Shown: positions 17,320-26,134 of the stretch, one piece after another | Position numbering within the stretch: the stretch's first letter is position 1 | Layout: each line of letters starts with the position of its first letter | From: an uncultured Arenicella sp. | Lineage (GTDB): Bacteria > Pseudomonadota > Gammaproteobacteria > Arenicellales > Arenicellaceae | Assembly (NCBI GenBank): GCA_947499305.1 | Contig: CANMNN010000020.1 | Coordinates: 1 to 64,000, forward strand | DNA length: 64,000 nt | Direction: 5' to 3' | Notes under the pieces: model-generated | Told to the model about the DNA's origin: nothing | The model's database searches: none | Seen by the model: only the letters and a program-made list of their open reading frames with translations | Program-made: the position numbers and the translations under genes

Positions 17320-17784
17320 TTATATGATGCCAGCATCGAGGCTCGCGGCCATGGTTAGGCCAAGCTTCTCACATTGATCTAGAAAGTCGTGGTTAAACTC
17401 TCCTCGACAAATAAGTGGCTCCTGAACCAATCGCCACTTCATGCCAGTTGTTATACTTTGGATGGCTGTTCGTGTACCGGTCCCATCATGACCGGCTCTC
17501 ACATAAAATGTGAAAGGTAAACCTTCAGTGTTTTCAGCGCAGTCATAGAAGCATCTATCGAATACGTCTTTGATTAAGCCTGCCATGTATCCTAGGTTCT
17601 CTGTAGTCCCTATCACGATAGCATCCGCTGAGTTAATATCTTTGGGTTGAGTGTTTAATGGTTTAAGAACCTTTACTTCAATATTTTCTACTCGATCATC
17701 TGAAGCTCCTTTGATCAGTGCGTCAAGCATTCTCTGTGTATTCTCAGACGGTACATGTGCGATTACGAGTAGTCTCTTCTTCAT
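17320..17784 (-). CDS. Flavodoxin-like / NADPH-dependent reductase family protein
   Basis: This 154-residue protein has a flavodoxin-type fold: strand 1 LLVIAHVPSENTQRMLDAL (phosphate-binding turn S-x-N-T), DAIVIGTTENLGYMAGLIKDVFDR (flavin-contacting loop), and FTFYVRAGHDGTGTRTAIQSI. It probably binds FMN and acts as a cytoplasmic electron carrier or small reductase; the partner is unknown. The family is named flavodoxin family protein or NAD(P)H-dependent oxidoreductase. Likely co-transcribed with the DUF1244 gene. Confidence 0.78.
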   Translation of the reverse strand: MKKRLLVIAHVPSENTQRMLDALIKGASDDRVENIEVKVLKPLNTQPKDINSADAIVIGTTENLGYMAGLIKDVFDRCFYDCAENTEGLPFTFYVRAGHDGTGTRTAIQSITTGMKWRLVQEPLICRGEFNHDFLDQCEKLGLTMAASLDAGII

Positions 17785-18164
17785 GGCCGTCGGCCCCCAA
17801 TGTAGTGGCTTTAGAATTATATACCTTCAGTTGATTTCTCTGCACAACAAAATTTTTGATGTTTAAATACTTACTATACGTTGATTAGCACAAGATCGAT
17901 GTAAGCGGTATCATCTTCATAGAACATGCCAATTAAGCTCATTCCTCAGTGGTTTGGTTTATGTGGCTAAATTCTTCATCACGAAAAAAGATCGATAATC
18001 AAGATGAGGGCTGGAACAAAGGTTTCCCACCTCTCAAATCAACCAATCTAAGAGGCGGCAAGCTTGAATAGTTTGCACATGCCTAGAGTTAGGTCCTCTG
18101 AAGGGTTGGAAGTAGCTCAGAGATGAAAACAGTGAGCTGTTCCTCTCATTTAAGTAAATAAATC
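17785..18164. other. 380-bp intergenic region between the flavodoxin-like gene and the hybrid kinase
   Basis: No gene is supported here. A small inverted repeat (agctca 18114-18119 and tgagct 18133-18138) lies 27 bp upstream of the kinase ATG and could affect its translation. The two flanking genes diverge, so promoters for both are expected, but none stands out. Confidence 0.45.
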
Positions 18165-19883
18165 ATGGACTCAAACTTCAGACTCTATTTATATCACGAA
18201 CGAGCTAACAGCTTAGCCGATCACGCAAAAGCAAGGGTCATTGGTCAATCGATCAATAGTGTTTTGACTTTTTTAGTTCTACGTTCACTGGGCGTCGACG
18301 ACCTTATTTTTGTTTGGCTTGCCATTGCTTTGGCATCTTCTATTATTATGTTCTTTGTTACGAAGGCGCTTGTACCTCACAAAAATATTTTCACTATTCA
18401 ACGTTGGAGAATTGCAAATATGGCTTGCGCATTTTGCGTTGGCTTCACTTGGAGCTTAGCTCCAGCGACTTTTTTTCTACATGAAAGTGTGTTTTTCTAT
18501 GTGGTAATTGTTTCAATTTACTCTGGCTACGTTGCTTCATCATTAGCCGTGAGTTCTATCTATAGATATTCATTCGTTGCTTTTTCACTGGGAATCACGA
18601 TTCCGTTTGTGTTCCGGCTTTTTTATGAAGGCGGGTTCGACAACAATGCTATCGCTGTATTAATGATCCACTTTATAATTATGATGGCGGCAGTATCTAC
18701 AAACATGCACAAGCAATTTATTAAGTCAGTAGCGATTCAATATGAAAATGAACGGCTTATCGACCAGCTTGACCATGAAAAAAACCTAGCACAAGCAGCT
18801 GTCTCATCTAAAGACAAATTTTTAGCAGCAGCGAGCCATGATTTACGCCAACCGCTGAACGCCATTGGGTTATTTTCCGAAGCATTGGTGCCACTTCAAA
18901 GTGAGACAAAGGGAAAACAAATTGTAGTAAAGATTCGACAGTCGTTAACAGGTCTAAATCGGATGTTAAACGCTTTATTAGATATTTCGCGTTTGGATTC
19001 GGATACAGTAGTCAATAACCCAAAGCACCTGGTTTTACATACCATTGTTAATCAACTCGCTGAAGAGTATCGACATAACGCGAAGAAAATACCGATTACG
19101 ATTGATCTTCCCAGTGATGTCATTGTTTACGCTGATCCAACAATCCTCTATCGTATTTTAAATAACCTTCTTGATAACGCGATTAAATATTCCAACGAAG
19201 GCCAGATTAATATTGAATGTGAGTTAAGCAAGACCAATCTTGTTTATGTGAAAATTATCGATAGCGGAATAGGAATTCCTGAAGATAAAATATCGATCGT
19301 GTTCGATGAGTTTCACCAATTAAATAATCCTGAGCGTGATCGCGAAAAAGGCCTGGGGCTTGGGTTAGCAATTGTTAAACGGCTTTGCGGGATTGCAAAT
19401 ATCGAGTTAAATATCGAGTCTGAACTAAATGTAGGAACTGAGGTAAAGCTTGCTCTCCCTGAGGGCTTGGCTAAGCCAAATGAACATGAAGATATTCAGG
19501 AACCGGTAGTCTCTTTAAAGGCTAAGTACATTTTAGTTATTGATGACGAAAAGAATATTTTAGAGGGAATGCAATATTTGCTTACAAGTTATGGCTGCGA
19601 TGTAGTTACTGCGGACTCGCAGTCAAATGCACTAGTCACTTTAAGACAACGAAACAGCGTTCCGGATCTTATTATTAGTGATCTTAGGTTGCGAGAAGGT
19701 CTCACTGGCATCGATGCAATTGACGCAATTAGAGATGAATACAATTGTGATATTCCGGCACTTCTTATTACAGGCGATACCGCGCCTGACAAAATAATTG
19801 AAGCTCAACAATACTCAACCTTATACAAACCGGTAGAGCCAGAAGAATTGAAGCTCAGGATTAATCAGCTTCTAAACCCTTAA
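18165..19883 (+). CDS. Hybrid sensor histidine kinase / response regulator
   Basis: This 572-residue inner-membrane kinase has about six hydrophobic segments within residues 28-178 and no large periplasmic loop, so it probably senses a membrane or internal cue. A short coiled segment leads to HisKA, with phospho-acceptor His225 in AASHDLRQPLNAIGLF. The ATPase domain follows, with N-box NNLLDNAIKYSN, G1 IDSGIGIP and G2 KGLGLGLAIVKRL. A C-terminal receiver (about 453-570) has IDDE, phospho-Asp506 in ISDLRL and a conserved Lys in LYKPVEPEE. Its stop overlaps by 4 bp the stop of the convergent NarL-type regulator, its likely partner. Confidence 0.92.
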   Translation: MDSNFRLYLYHERANSLADHAKARVIGQSINSVLTFLVLRSLGVDDLIFVWLAIALASSIIMFFVTKALVPHKNIFTIQRWRIANMACAFCVGFTWSLAPATFFLHESVFFYVVIVSIYSGYVASSLAVSSIYRYSFVAFSLGITIPFVFRLFYEGGFDNNAIAVLMIHFIIMMAAVSTNMHKQFIKSVAIQYENERLIDQLDHEKNLAQAAVSSKDKFLAAASHDLRQPLNAIGLFSEALVPLQSETKGKQIVVKIRQSLTGLNRMLNALLDISRLDSDTVVNNPKHLVLHTIVNQLAEEYRHNAKKIPITIDLPSDVIVYADPTILYRILNNLLDNAIKYSNEGQINIECELSKTNLVYVKIIDSGIGIPEDKISIVFDEFHQLNNPERDREKGLGLGLAIVKRLCGIANIELNIESELNVGTEVKLALPEGLAKPNEHEDIQEPVVSLKAKYILVIDDEKNILEGMQYLLTSYGCDVVTADSQSNALVTLRQRNSVPDLIISDLRLREGLTGIDAIDAIRDEYNCDIPALLITGDTAPDKIIEAQQYSTLYKPVEPEELKLRINQLLNP

Positions 19884-20524
19884 ATAAGCTTTTGTTCTTG
19901 CGCAATTTGGACACAGGAAGTCCTGTTGTTAACGCCGAACTTGGTAAACAGCCGTTCAACATGGCCTTTTACTGAAGAGGGTTTAATTCCTAATACCAAT
20001 GCAATTTGCTTGTTTTGCAAGCCATCGCGCATCAACTCGAGCACTTGGTGTTGGCGCTCGGTTAGCGCTTCAGAATCAGGAATCGATTGGTCGTCACTAC
20101 TTTTCCAATCTATCTCACCATCCCAGGCCAAAGGTAGGTATCTCTTGCCTTCTAAGAGTTGTCTAGACGCGTCTATAAACTCCTTGCTGCTGCTATCTTT
20201 GGGAATGAAACCTTGTGCCCCTAGGCTGATGGCTCGCTCAATTTCGACTCTCTTGTCAGAGCCTGAAATTACTGCTACGACTATCGATATTGATTGTGCG
20301 TTTACTGCGCTAAGAAAGCTAAAGCCAGACAAGTTAGGCATGTGTAAGTCGATAAGAACTAAATCGAAACCTTTTAGCTTGTCTAAATCAGTAAGAAAGT
20401 GTTGAGCCTTGTTACTTGTTTCTACCTCAAAGTGATGACTACTAGATTCTAAAATCATCGCCAAACCTTCAGCAAAGAGATGGTGGTCGTCTATAACTAA
20501 AATTTTTCTGGTGGCACTCATCAC
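19880..20524 (-). CDS. NarL/FixJ-type response regulator
   Basis: A 214-residue regulator. The receiver domain (about 6-125) has IDDHH, phospho-Asp59 in LIDLHMPNLSG and FIPKDSS. A LuxR-type HTH (about 150-210) reads LTERQHQVLELMRDGLQNKQIA, then VKGHVERLFTKFGVNNRT. It binds DNA in the cytoplasm once phosphorylated, most likely by the hybrid kinase it converges with. Target genes are unknown. The convergent, overlapping layout means the two genes are not one operon and their transcripts are antisense at their 3' ends. Confidence 0.92.
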   Translation of the reverse strand: MMSATRKILVIDDHHLFAEGLAMILESSSHHFEVETSNKAQHFLTDLDKLKGFDLVLIDLHMPNLSGFSFLSAVNAQSISIVVAVISGSDKRVEIERAISLGAQGFIPKDSSSKEFIDASRQLLEGKRYLPLAWDGEIDWKSSDDQSIPDSEALTERQHQVLELMRDGLQNKQIALVLGIKPSSVKGHVERLFTKFGVNNRTSCVQIAQEQKLI

Positions 20525-20770
20525 AATGTTGCTTGTTGACTATTAATAGACGTTCTCTTCAGCTTTTAGCATATCAGAGGAACTACTGATCTGGTCAAGG
20601 GGTCATACGGCCCGTTTGTCGATATCACAATAGAGATTATAGTCGCCGCTAGTTAAGTGCCAGCGCACTAATTTGAAGTTGACTGAAGCTAGTTACACAA
20701 GTAGTGGGATCAATCTCATACAAGCTTCAACTTTACTGTGTTGCTTGGCAACGCGAAAAATTAACCTTAA

Positions 20771-22252
20771 ATGAGAATATGCAAGATGGGCTACCTTCTA
20801 AGAACATTGGTAATCAAAAAAATTGTCATGATCGCTATATTGATGTTATGCGCATTAGCCAACGCATCGGTGCCAAGCACAATCAACTATCAGGGATACC
20901 TTACTGACTCGGCAGGCGAACCAATAAATCAGACACAAACTATTACTTTTAGAATTTATTCCCAAGCCAATGGTGGTATTGAGCTTTGGAGCGACACCAA
21001 ATCGCTTGCAATTGATCAAGGTGCCTTTTCCACAGAGCTCGGTGACGGCATTAACGCTTTTCCGAATAACTTATTCGACGGCCCGCTATTTTTAGGCATC
21101 AGTGTGAATACCGACGCTGAAATGAGCCCGCGCACCTCGTTAACCAGTGCACCATTTGCACTGAACGCCGAACGTCTAGGTGGTCAAACAGCGGCGGATC
21201 TCAGCTATACAGATGCCGAAGCCGTTACCGCAATGGGAGTCAGAAGCAATAGCAACCCCTTTAATCATAGCCGTTATACCGACACAAACGCTCGAGCGGC
21301 AATGGGAACTCGGTCTAATACAAATGATTTAAATCACGACCGCTATACCGATACAGAAGCTCGATCTGCGATGGGTACTCGTTCAGATAGTAATGATTTG
21401 AATCACGACAAATACACCAATGCAAATGCGGTAGCCGCTATTAAAGCTGCAGATGGCGCAGGTTCAAACCTAGATGCCGATTTGTTAGACGGTATGCAAG
21501 CCAGTGATATTATCGCGGCTGCTAGTGCCCCTCAAGGCACTGCGATCACTGGGCCGACTACAATTACGTCGGGTGGTAGGTACTATTTAGCCAATGATAT
21601 TTCAAGCACATCAACGGGCGTAATTAGCATAAGCGCTCCCGGAGAGAATGTCATTTTAGATCTGAACAACAAAACTATTTCTAGTACCAGCGTTGCCGCA
21701 GGTAGCTCTCTAGTAAGGTTGTTTAGCACGTCAACAATTGAAATTATGAATGGCACTATTCAAGGAGTCGTTGGTGCACTCAGCCCCCAAGCGATACTAA
21801 CCAATAGTACAGCAATCAATAGACTCGTACTAAAAGACTTAACCATAGTTGACACATCTGGCGTTACAGTAGGAGGCAATGGTGCTTGTTTTATTGAAAA
21901 CAATATAATCAATGGCGACTCTACTAACACGGGGTTTTCAACGCCGTCTATTGAATCGCGAGGGTTAGGTATGACGTGCAGAAATGGCTTTGTACAAAAC
22001 AATGTTGTTACAAATTCAGTATTTACAGGCACTACGGCAAGTGGTACCGGTGGAATGAACCTCAATGGGACGTTCGTAGTAAAGAATAATGTAATCAGAA
22101 ATGTATTGTTGCATTCGGGTGTATGTTTCAGGCTAGTTCGAGGCTTGGCGACACAAAATGTAACCAGTGGCTGTGAAACAAACAGCGCCAACGATGCGGG
22201 TGACGTTTTACTAAGCAGTGGCGCTACAGGTATCGACAACGCCGAAGGTTAA
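20771..22252 (+). CDS. Exported repeat protein with a predicted beta-helix C-terminal half
   Basis: A 493-residue secreted protein of unknown function. An N-terminal signal peptide (about 12-33, cleavage near ANA-SVP) is followed by a beta-rich head (INYQGYLTDSAGEPI, about 38-130). Then come at least three repeats of about 26 residues carrying YTDTEARSAMGTRS and NDLNHDRYT, a LDADLLDGMQASDI linker, and a C-terminal half (about 255-480). That half has short Asn- and Gly-rich strands (VILDLNNKTIS, FIENNIING, FVVKNNVIRNV) like parallel beta-helix proteins. Met6 (MGYLLRT) is an alternative start. It heads a cassette with a signal-peptidase-like gene and a small secreted protein. A surface or extracellular role is inferred. 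Confidence 0.72.
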   Translation: MRICKMGYLLRTLVIKKIVMIAILMLCALANASVPSTINYQGYLTDSAGEPINQTQTITFRIYSQANGGIELWSDTKSLAIDQGAFSTELGDGINAFPNNLFDGPLFLGISVNTDAEMSPRTSLTSAPFALNAERLGGQTAADLSYTDAEAVTAMGVRSNSNPFNHSRYTDTNARAAMGTRSNTNDLNHDRYTDTEARSAMGTRSDSNDLNHDKYTNANAVAAIKAADGAGSNLDADLLDGMQASDIIAAASAPQGTAITGPTTITSGGRYYLANDISSTSTGVISISAPGENVILDLNNKTISSTSVAAGSSLVRLFSTSTIEIMNGTIQGVVGALSPQAILTNSTAINRLVLKDLTIVDTSGVTVGGNGACFIENNIINGDSTNTGFSTPSIESRGLGMTCRNGFVQNNVVTNSVFTGTTASGTGGMNLNGTFVVKNNVIRNVLLHSGVCFRLVRGLATQNVTSGCETNSANDAGDVLLSSGATGIDNAEG

Positions 22253-22285
22253 TACTATTGATTGTACAGCAGGAGCTCAACAGTA

Positions 22286-22885
22286 ATGACAATCAGAACA
22301 CTAAAACTTAGCCGCGGCTATCTTGATATGAAAGTGTTCAGCTATGTTTTGAGTTTTCTCAGTGTTCTGACGTTAATGTTCGTTAGCGTTACGACGCATG
22401 CCGAACAAGTTTATTTTAAACTTGTTGGTGATTCTATGGAGCCAAAATTTGAAAATGGTGACATCGTTTTAGTCGACACGTCGGCTTATCAGGGCATGCC
22501 TCCTTCCAGAGGAGACTCTGTGGTGGTGCTATTACGGGGACAAACTCTGCCAATGTTGAAAACTGTGGTTGCGGTAGCTGGCGATAAAGTTCGAATAGAG
22601 AACAAGCAACTCATTGTGAACAGAAAAAGACTACTCTTACGGCCTGCCAGCAAAGGTGTTGATGTTATTAAAATGCAAATACAGCAATATGATAACCGTG
22701 TGCCTGACAATAGCGTCATTGTGCTTGGAGAAAATCAATCGACAAGCTACGACAGCCGTCAGCTTGGTTTTATCAGCGTAGAGCAGTTAGCGGGCAAAGT
22801 CGTTAGGCACAAAACGGTTGAGCTGTCGCAGACTACCGCATCGTCAAAAAACTATCGTCTGCAGAATGGGCTCGGCACTAATTAA
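22286..22885 (+). CDS. Signal peptidase I (S26)-like protein
   Basis: Start ATG 22286 is preferred over 22262 because AGGAG sits about 10 bp before it; this gives 199 residues. A hydrophobic segment (about 18-37, VLSFLSVLTLMFVSV) precedes the S26 boxes: VGDSMEPKFENGDIV (catalytic Ser50), PMLKTVVAVAGDKV (catalytic Lys92) and LGENQSTSYDSRQLG, the box with the conserved S-x-D-S-R. These fit an active type-I signal peptidase with its catalytic part in the periplasm. It is short compared with LepB and sits among exported proteins, so it may be a dedicated peptidase; this is inference. The segment before the catalytic part ends THAEQ, which could itself be cleaved. Confidence 0.8.
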   Translation: MTIRTLKLSRGYLDMKVFSYVLSFLSVLTLMFVSVTTHAEQVYFKLVGDSMEPKFENGDIVLVDTSAYQGMPPSRGDSVVVLLRGQTLPMLKTVVAVAGDKVRIENKQLIVNRKRLLLRPASKGVDVIKMQIQQYDNRVPDNSVIVLGENQSTSYDSRQLGFISVEQLAGKVVRHKTVELSQTTASSKNYRLQNGLGTN

Positions 22886-22937
22886 TTTAGTCATGCGGAT
22901 TAACGAAACAGCGACTCAAAACAATAGGAATTTAGTA

Positions 22938-23258
22938 ATGACTAAGTTAATTCTAATCATTTTTAGTCTAGGCATATTGTCAATATTTAGCGACGTTGTA
23001 AACGCAGAGCAATCGGCCTCTGCCAATTTCACGCTGAGGGGCGACGGCTTTGCCAGCGCTAACTCGATGTCATCGCCGAATTATCAACTGTTTAGTGTGC
23101 TGGGCGATTCACGCGCAGTTGGTGTTAGCACGTCGCACTCCTTTGAGGTCTCGAGCTCTTTGGTGTTTCTCTTTAGGTCTGGAGACGCTCAGGGTGACGA
23201 TCTTCTATGTCTACCTATTCGCGCTAGCAACGGTGCAATAGCCTTGATATGTCTGTAA
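22938..23258 (+). CDS. Small secreted protein of unknown function
   Basis: The open frame extends back to 22818, inside the previous gene. ATG 22938, with AGGAA about 8 bp before it, gives a 106-residue protein with a clean signal peptide (LILIIFSLGILSIF, cleavage near VNA-EQS). The mature part has FTLRGDGFASANSMSSPNYQL and GDSRAVGVSTSHSFEVSS, a Gly/Ser-rich beta pattern. It ends with two cysteines in LLCLP and ALICL. I do not recognise the family. Its position after the signal-peptidase-like gene makes it a possible substrate. A weak hairpin follows at 23262-23294. Confidence 0.6.
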   Translation: MTKLILIIFSLGILSIFSDVVNAEQSASANFTLRGDGFASANSMSSPNYQLFSVLGDSRAVGVSTSHSFEVSSSLVFLFRSGDAQGDDLLCLPIRASNGAIALICL

Positions 23259-23426
23259 CTACCTTTGCAGATGAATTCTATCGAATCTGTCAAAGCTACT
23301 GGTTTTTCAAATGAGTAAAAAATTAAAATCCGTAGAGTGCTAAATTTAAACTAGGAAGTGACAAGATGAGTTTTCGTTAATGTCTAAAATAAAGTCTGAT
23401 ATTAGTTAATACAGCAACCCCTACTT

Positions 23427-24212
23427 TTAAGTCGTAGCTAATGTTTTAGCCAAGGTTTTAGTTAAGCCTAGTTTTTGACGTGCTTCCTGAGTTTGTTTTA
23501 CCAATAGCTGTCTCACGCTGTTGCCATCATAGGCAAGCTCGTCAAATTCAATGAAGATGGCATCATGGTGCTGGCAGCGGTAAAAAGCACCGTCTGGATT
23601 TATTGCTAGCATTTCTACCGATTCAGAGTTTATACCGGCTTTCCATTGACATATTGCCATCATGGCATCTACGTGATCATCGTTCATGTGCGTAACCATA
23701 TCTAACTCTGATTCACACCATGATGGTGTCTCCAATCTCCATTCTTGATCGCTAAACCAATGAATGTCACCAAAACCCCCAATGTATCTCGCGCGCTCTA
23801 TCGTCATTTTAAAGAAATTGAATGAATGAGCTTTTTGATATTTTCTACTATCAGGGTAAAGCATAAAAAATCTTTCTGATATCGCTTCCTGTTGATCTTC
23901 GGACATCATCTGAGCGCTACCGATCAGACTCAAACGAGCTCCAGCGTTTGGGTCGTCGGGTTGCTTACCTTTTGAAGAGCAGCCAGGGAAGACTGTAAAG
24001 CTCATCTCAGGTTTATACTGAATGTTTTTTGTATGCTGAGCTAAATCGCTGATGTAGAAAACAATATCACCTTCATGCGTACTCATAAATGTAGACACCG
24101 AGCCAAACGGAAATCCATCGCATGCTTTGGAATGCGTTGAGAGTACGCCTAGTTCGCAATTTCGGAGTAGTTGGCGAGCCTGATTGATAGAACGTTGTTT
24201 AGAGGGTTTCAT
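23427..24212 (-). CDS. hugZ: HugZ-family heme utilization/oxygenase protein
   Basis: A pyridoxamine-phosphate-oxidase-like split-barrel protein with a C-terminal DUF2470 domain. The N-terminal barrel has ARQLLRNCELGVLSTHS, GFPFGSVSTFM and HTKNIQYKPEMSF. The C-terminal part has VTHMNDDHVDAMM and MLAINPDGAFYRC. ATG 24212 (MKPSKQRS, 261 residues) is preferred, since a longer frame back to 24305 would overlap hmuV. HugZ/HutZ proteins bind heme in the cytoplasm and degrade or pass on its iron. It lies at the end of the hmu transport operon and is expected to share its iron control. Confidence 0.88.
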   Translation of the reverse strand: MKPSKQRSINQARQLLRNCELGVLSTHSKACDGFPFGSVSTFMSTHEGDIVFYISDLAQHTKNIQYKPEMSFTVFPGCSSKGKQPDDPNAGARLSLIGSAQMMSEDQQEAISERFFMLYPDSRKYQKAHSFNFFKMTIERARYIGGFGDIHWFSDQEWRLETPSWCESELDMVTHMNDDHVDAMMAICQWKAGINSESVEMLAINPDGAFYRCQHHDAIFIEFDELAYDGNSVRQLLVKQTQEARQKLGLTKTLAKTLATT

Positions 24213-24244
24213 AATATGTCGGTAATCTAATTGTTTTGAATTGC

Positions 24245-25033
24245 TTATTGGGAAATTCGAGGAGTAATGAACGGCGCTTGAGTATCTGGATGAGCTTGTA
24301 GCCACACATCAATATTAAAGGCGCTTTTCAAGCTGCTTTCGTTGATGACCTGCTTCGGTGACCCTTGAGCTGAAATGTAACCATGCTTTAAGACAACAAG
24401 ATGGTCGCAGTAAAGAGAGGCAAGGTTTAAGTCGTGCAGCACTGCGATAATGCCAATGCCTTCTTTGGCAAGTAGCTTAAGTGCATCTAGTGTCTGGTAT
24501 TGCTGGTAGAGATCGAGCGCGGAGATTGGTTCATCAAGCAATAAGTATTGATGCTTTTGTCGATGCTGATTTGAAAACAGTTGAGCCGTCACACGTGCAA
24601 GTTGAACGCGTTGACGCTCGCCGCCGGAGAGCGTTAGGTAATTTTGATTAGCTAAATGCAGTACGTTAAACCGTGACATGCAATCAGTCAGCAACTCTTG
24701 TTGTTGGCTTACATTCATCGCCGACAAGCTCAGTGCTAAACGTACGACCTCAATCGCGTTTAGCGGGAACGATAAATCACTGTGCTGTGGCAGCACCGCA
24801 CGTAAAATCGAGAGCTCGCTAGCAGAGTATTCAAAGATGTTCTTACTATCGATATTCACCGAGCCAGAGTTTGGAGCATTAAGGCCGGCCATAACATTTA
24901 GTAAGGTGCTTTTACCTGCGCCATTTGCTCCGATTACGCCAATAAAGCTACCACTTGGACACTCCATGTTGATACCCGAGAGTAGACATTTAGTGCCGAC
25001 AGAGACGTCTAGGTTTTCAACTTTAAGGCTCAT
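24245..25033 (-). CDS. hmuV: Heme ABC transporter ATP-binding protein
   Basis: This 262-residue ATPase has Walker A GANGAGKSTLLNVMAG, Q-loop PQHSDLSFP, signature LSGGERQRVQLARV, Walker B YLLLDEPISALD and the H-loop His in AVLHDLNLA. It matches the HmuV group of iron-siderophore/heme importers and powers heme uptake through HmuU. Its start overlaps the hmuU stop by 4 bp, which suggests coupled translation. It is cytoplasmic and membrane associated. Confidence 0.93.
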   Translation of the reverse strand: MSLKVENLDVSVGTKCLLSGINMECPSGSFIGVIGANGAGKSTLLNVMAGLNAPNSGSVNIDSKNIFEYSASELSILRAVLPQHSDLSFPLNAIEVVRLALSLSAMNVSQQQELLTDCMSRFNVLHLANQNYLTLSGGERQRVQLARVTAQLFSNQHRQKHQYLLLDEPISALDLYQQYQTLDALKLLAKEGIGIIAVLHDLNLASLYCDHLVVLKHGYISAQGSPKQVINESSLKSAFNIDVWLQAHPDTQAPFITPRISQ

Positions 25034-26127
25034 AAAACAAACCCCAAAGCGCGCTTTTGCTTTATGAGTAATGCGATAAAAAACGGAGCGCCGATAAGTG
25101 AGGTTAAAATACCGATGGGTAACTCAGCTGGCGCAGCGATGACTCGCGATGCCGTATCGGCAAGCACTAAAAGTGCGCCGCCAAGCATTGCAGAGTTTAT
25201 TATTAGGTATCGATAATTGGTGTCTGAGTAGAGCCGTAGAATATGAGGCACTACCAGGCCTACAAAGGCGATAACTCCAGTAAATGCAACGGCAACGCCA
25301 ACAATTAACGCGTTTATCCATAGCAGTTCGAGCTTTATGCGGTCAACGTCTACTCCCGAGCATCGCGCATTGGCTTCCCCCAGCAATAATAGGTTGATCG
25401 CATGACGGCGTTTATGGATCATCCAGAGAGCGAGACCGAGAATGGGGAGCAAAATCGACACAGATTGCCAGCTCGAACCACCAAGACTGCCCATTAGCCA
25501 AAACGTGATTTGTCTTAAGGCTTGATCATCAGCGAGATAATTAAACCCGCCAATAAGGGCAACTGATAAGGAGTTAATCGCAACACCCGCCAGAAGCAGA
25601 GTGGGCACCTGTAATTGTCCACCCGCCTGAGCTAGGTGATATACCGCAAACGCCGTGATCGCGGCACCTAAAACAGCCGCTATCGATATCGCATATGGGC
25701 CAATGTGGGCGAGTGAGGGAACCACAAGGAATAGCTTTTGTGATAGGAATATCATGGCAACGGCGCCAACTGCGGCCCCAGAAGAGATACCAAGAAGTCC
25801 GGGGTCGGCCAATGGATTACGGCACATCCCCTGAAGGCTAGCGCCACTTACTGCCAAAGCCGCGCCAACCAATACACCCATTAGTACACGCGGCAAGCGA
25901 ATGTTCAAGACAATATTATGGATGGCTGTTGACTCTGCTTCGGCATTAAAACCAAGCGTCATCACTAGGGTCTCTAGCGGTAGCACGAGGTCAAATTTGG
26001 CCGCACCCAAGGACACACCAAGCCAGCAAGCGAGGAATAGCAAGGCTAATAGCACAATAAATAAGGGACGCCTTGATTGCGATAATTCTAGTGCCACAGG
26101 GGAAAGAATTGCTTGGTTTGATTGCAT
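25030..26127 (-). CDS. hmuU: Heme ABC transporter permease (FecCD family)
   Basis: An inner-membrane permease with about ten hydrophobic segments. FecCD marks include IRLPRVLMGVLVGAALAVSG, QGMCRNPLADPGLLGISSGA, FWLMGSLGGSSW and GVIAFVGLVVPHILRL. The frame opens at a TTG (26166) inside hmuT; ATG 26127, 7 bp after the hmuT stop, is preferred, and ATG 26154 is also possible. It forms the channel of the heme importer with HmuV on the cytoplasmic side and HmuT in the periplasm. Confidence 0.92.
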   Translation of the reverse strand: MQSNQAILSPVALELSQSRRPLFIVLLALLFLACWLGVSLGAAKFDLVLPLETLVMTLGFNAEAESTAIHNIVLNIRLPRVLMGVLVGAALAVSGASLQGMCRNPLADPGLLGISSGAAVGAVAMIFLSQKLFLVVPSLAHIGPYAISIAAVLGAAITAFAVYHLAQAGGQLQVPTLLLAGVAINSLSVALIGGFNYLADDQALRQITFWLMGSLGGSSWQSVSILLPILGLALWMIHKRRHAINLLLLGEANARCSGVDVDRIKLELLWINALIVGVAVAFTGVIAFVGLVVPHILRLYSDTNYRYLIINSAMLGGALLVLADTASRVIAAPAELPIGILTSLIGAPFFIALLIKQKRALGFVL

Positions 26128-26134
26128 TGTCGGA

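Noticed and set aside
18090-18165. tRNA-like segment with agtagctcag near the kinase start
   Set aside because: The stretch resembles a tRNA D-arm start, but no acceptor stem, anticodon arm or T-arm can be formed around it.
23262-23294. Terminator after the small secreted protein
   Set aside because: The stem has a bulge and the T run comes several bases later; too weak to list as a separate feature.
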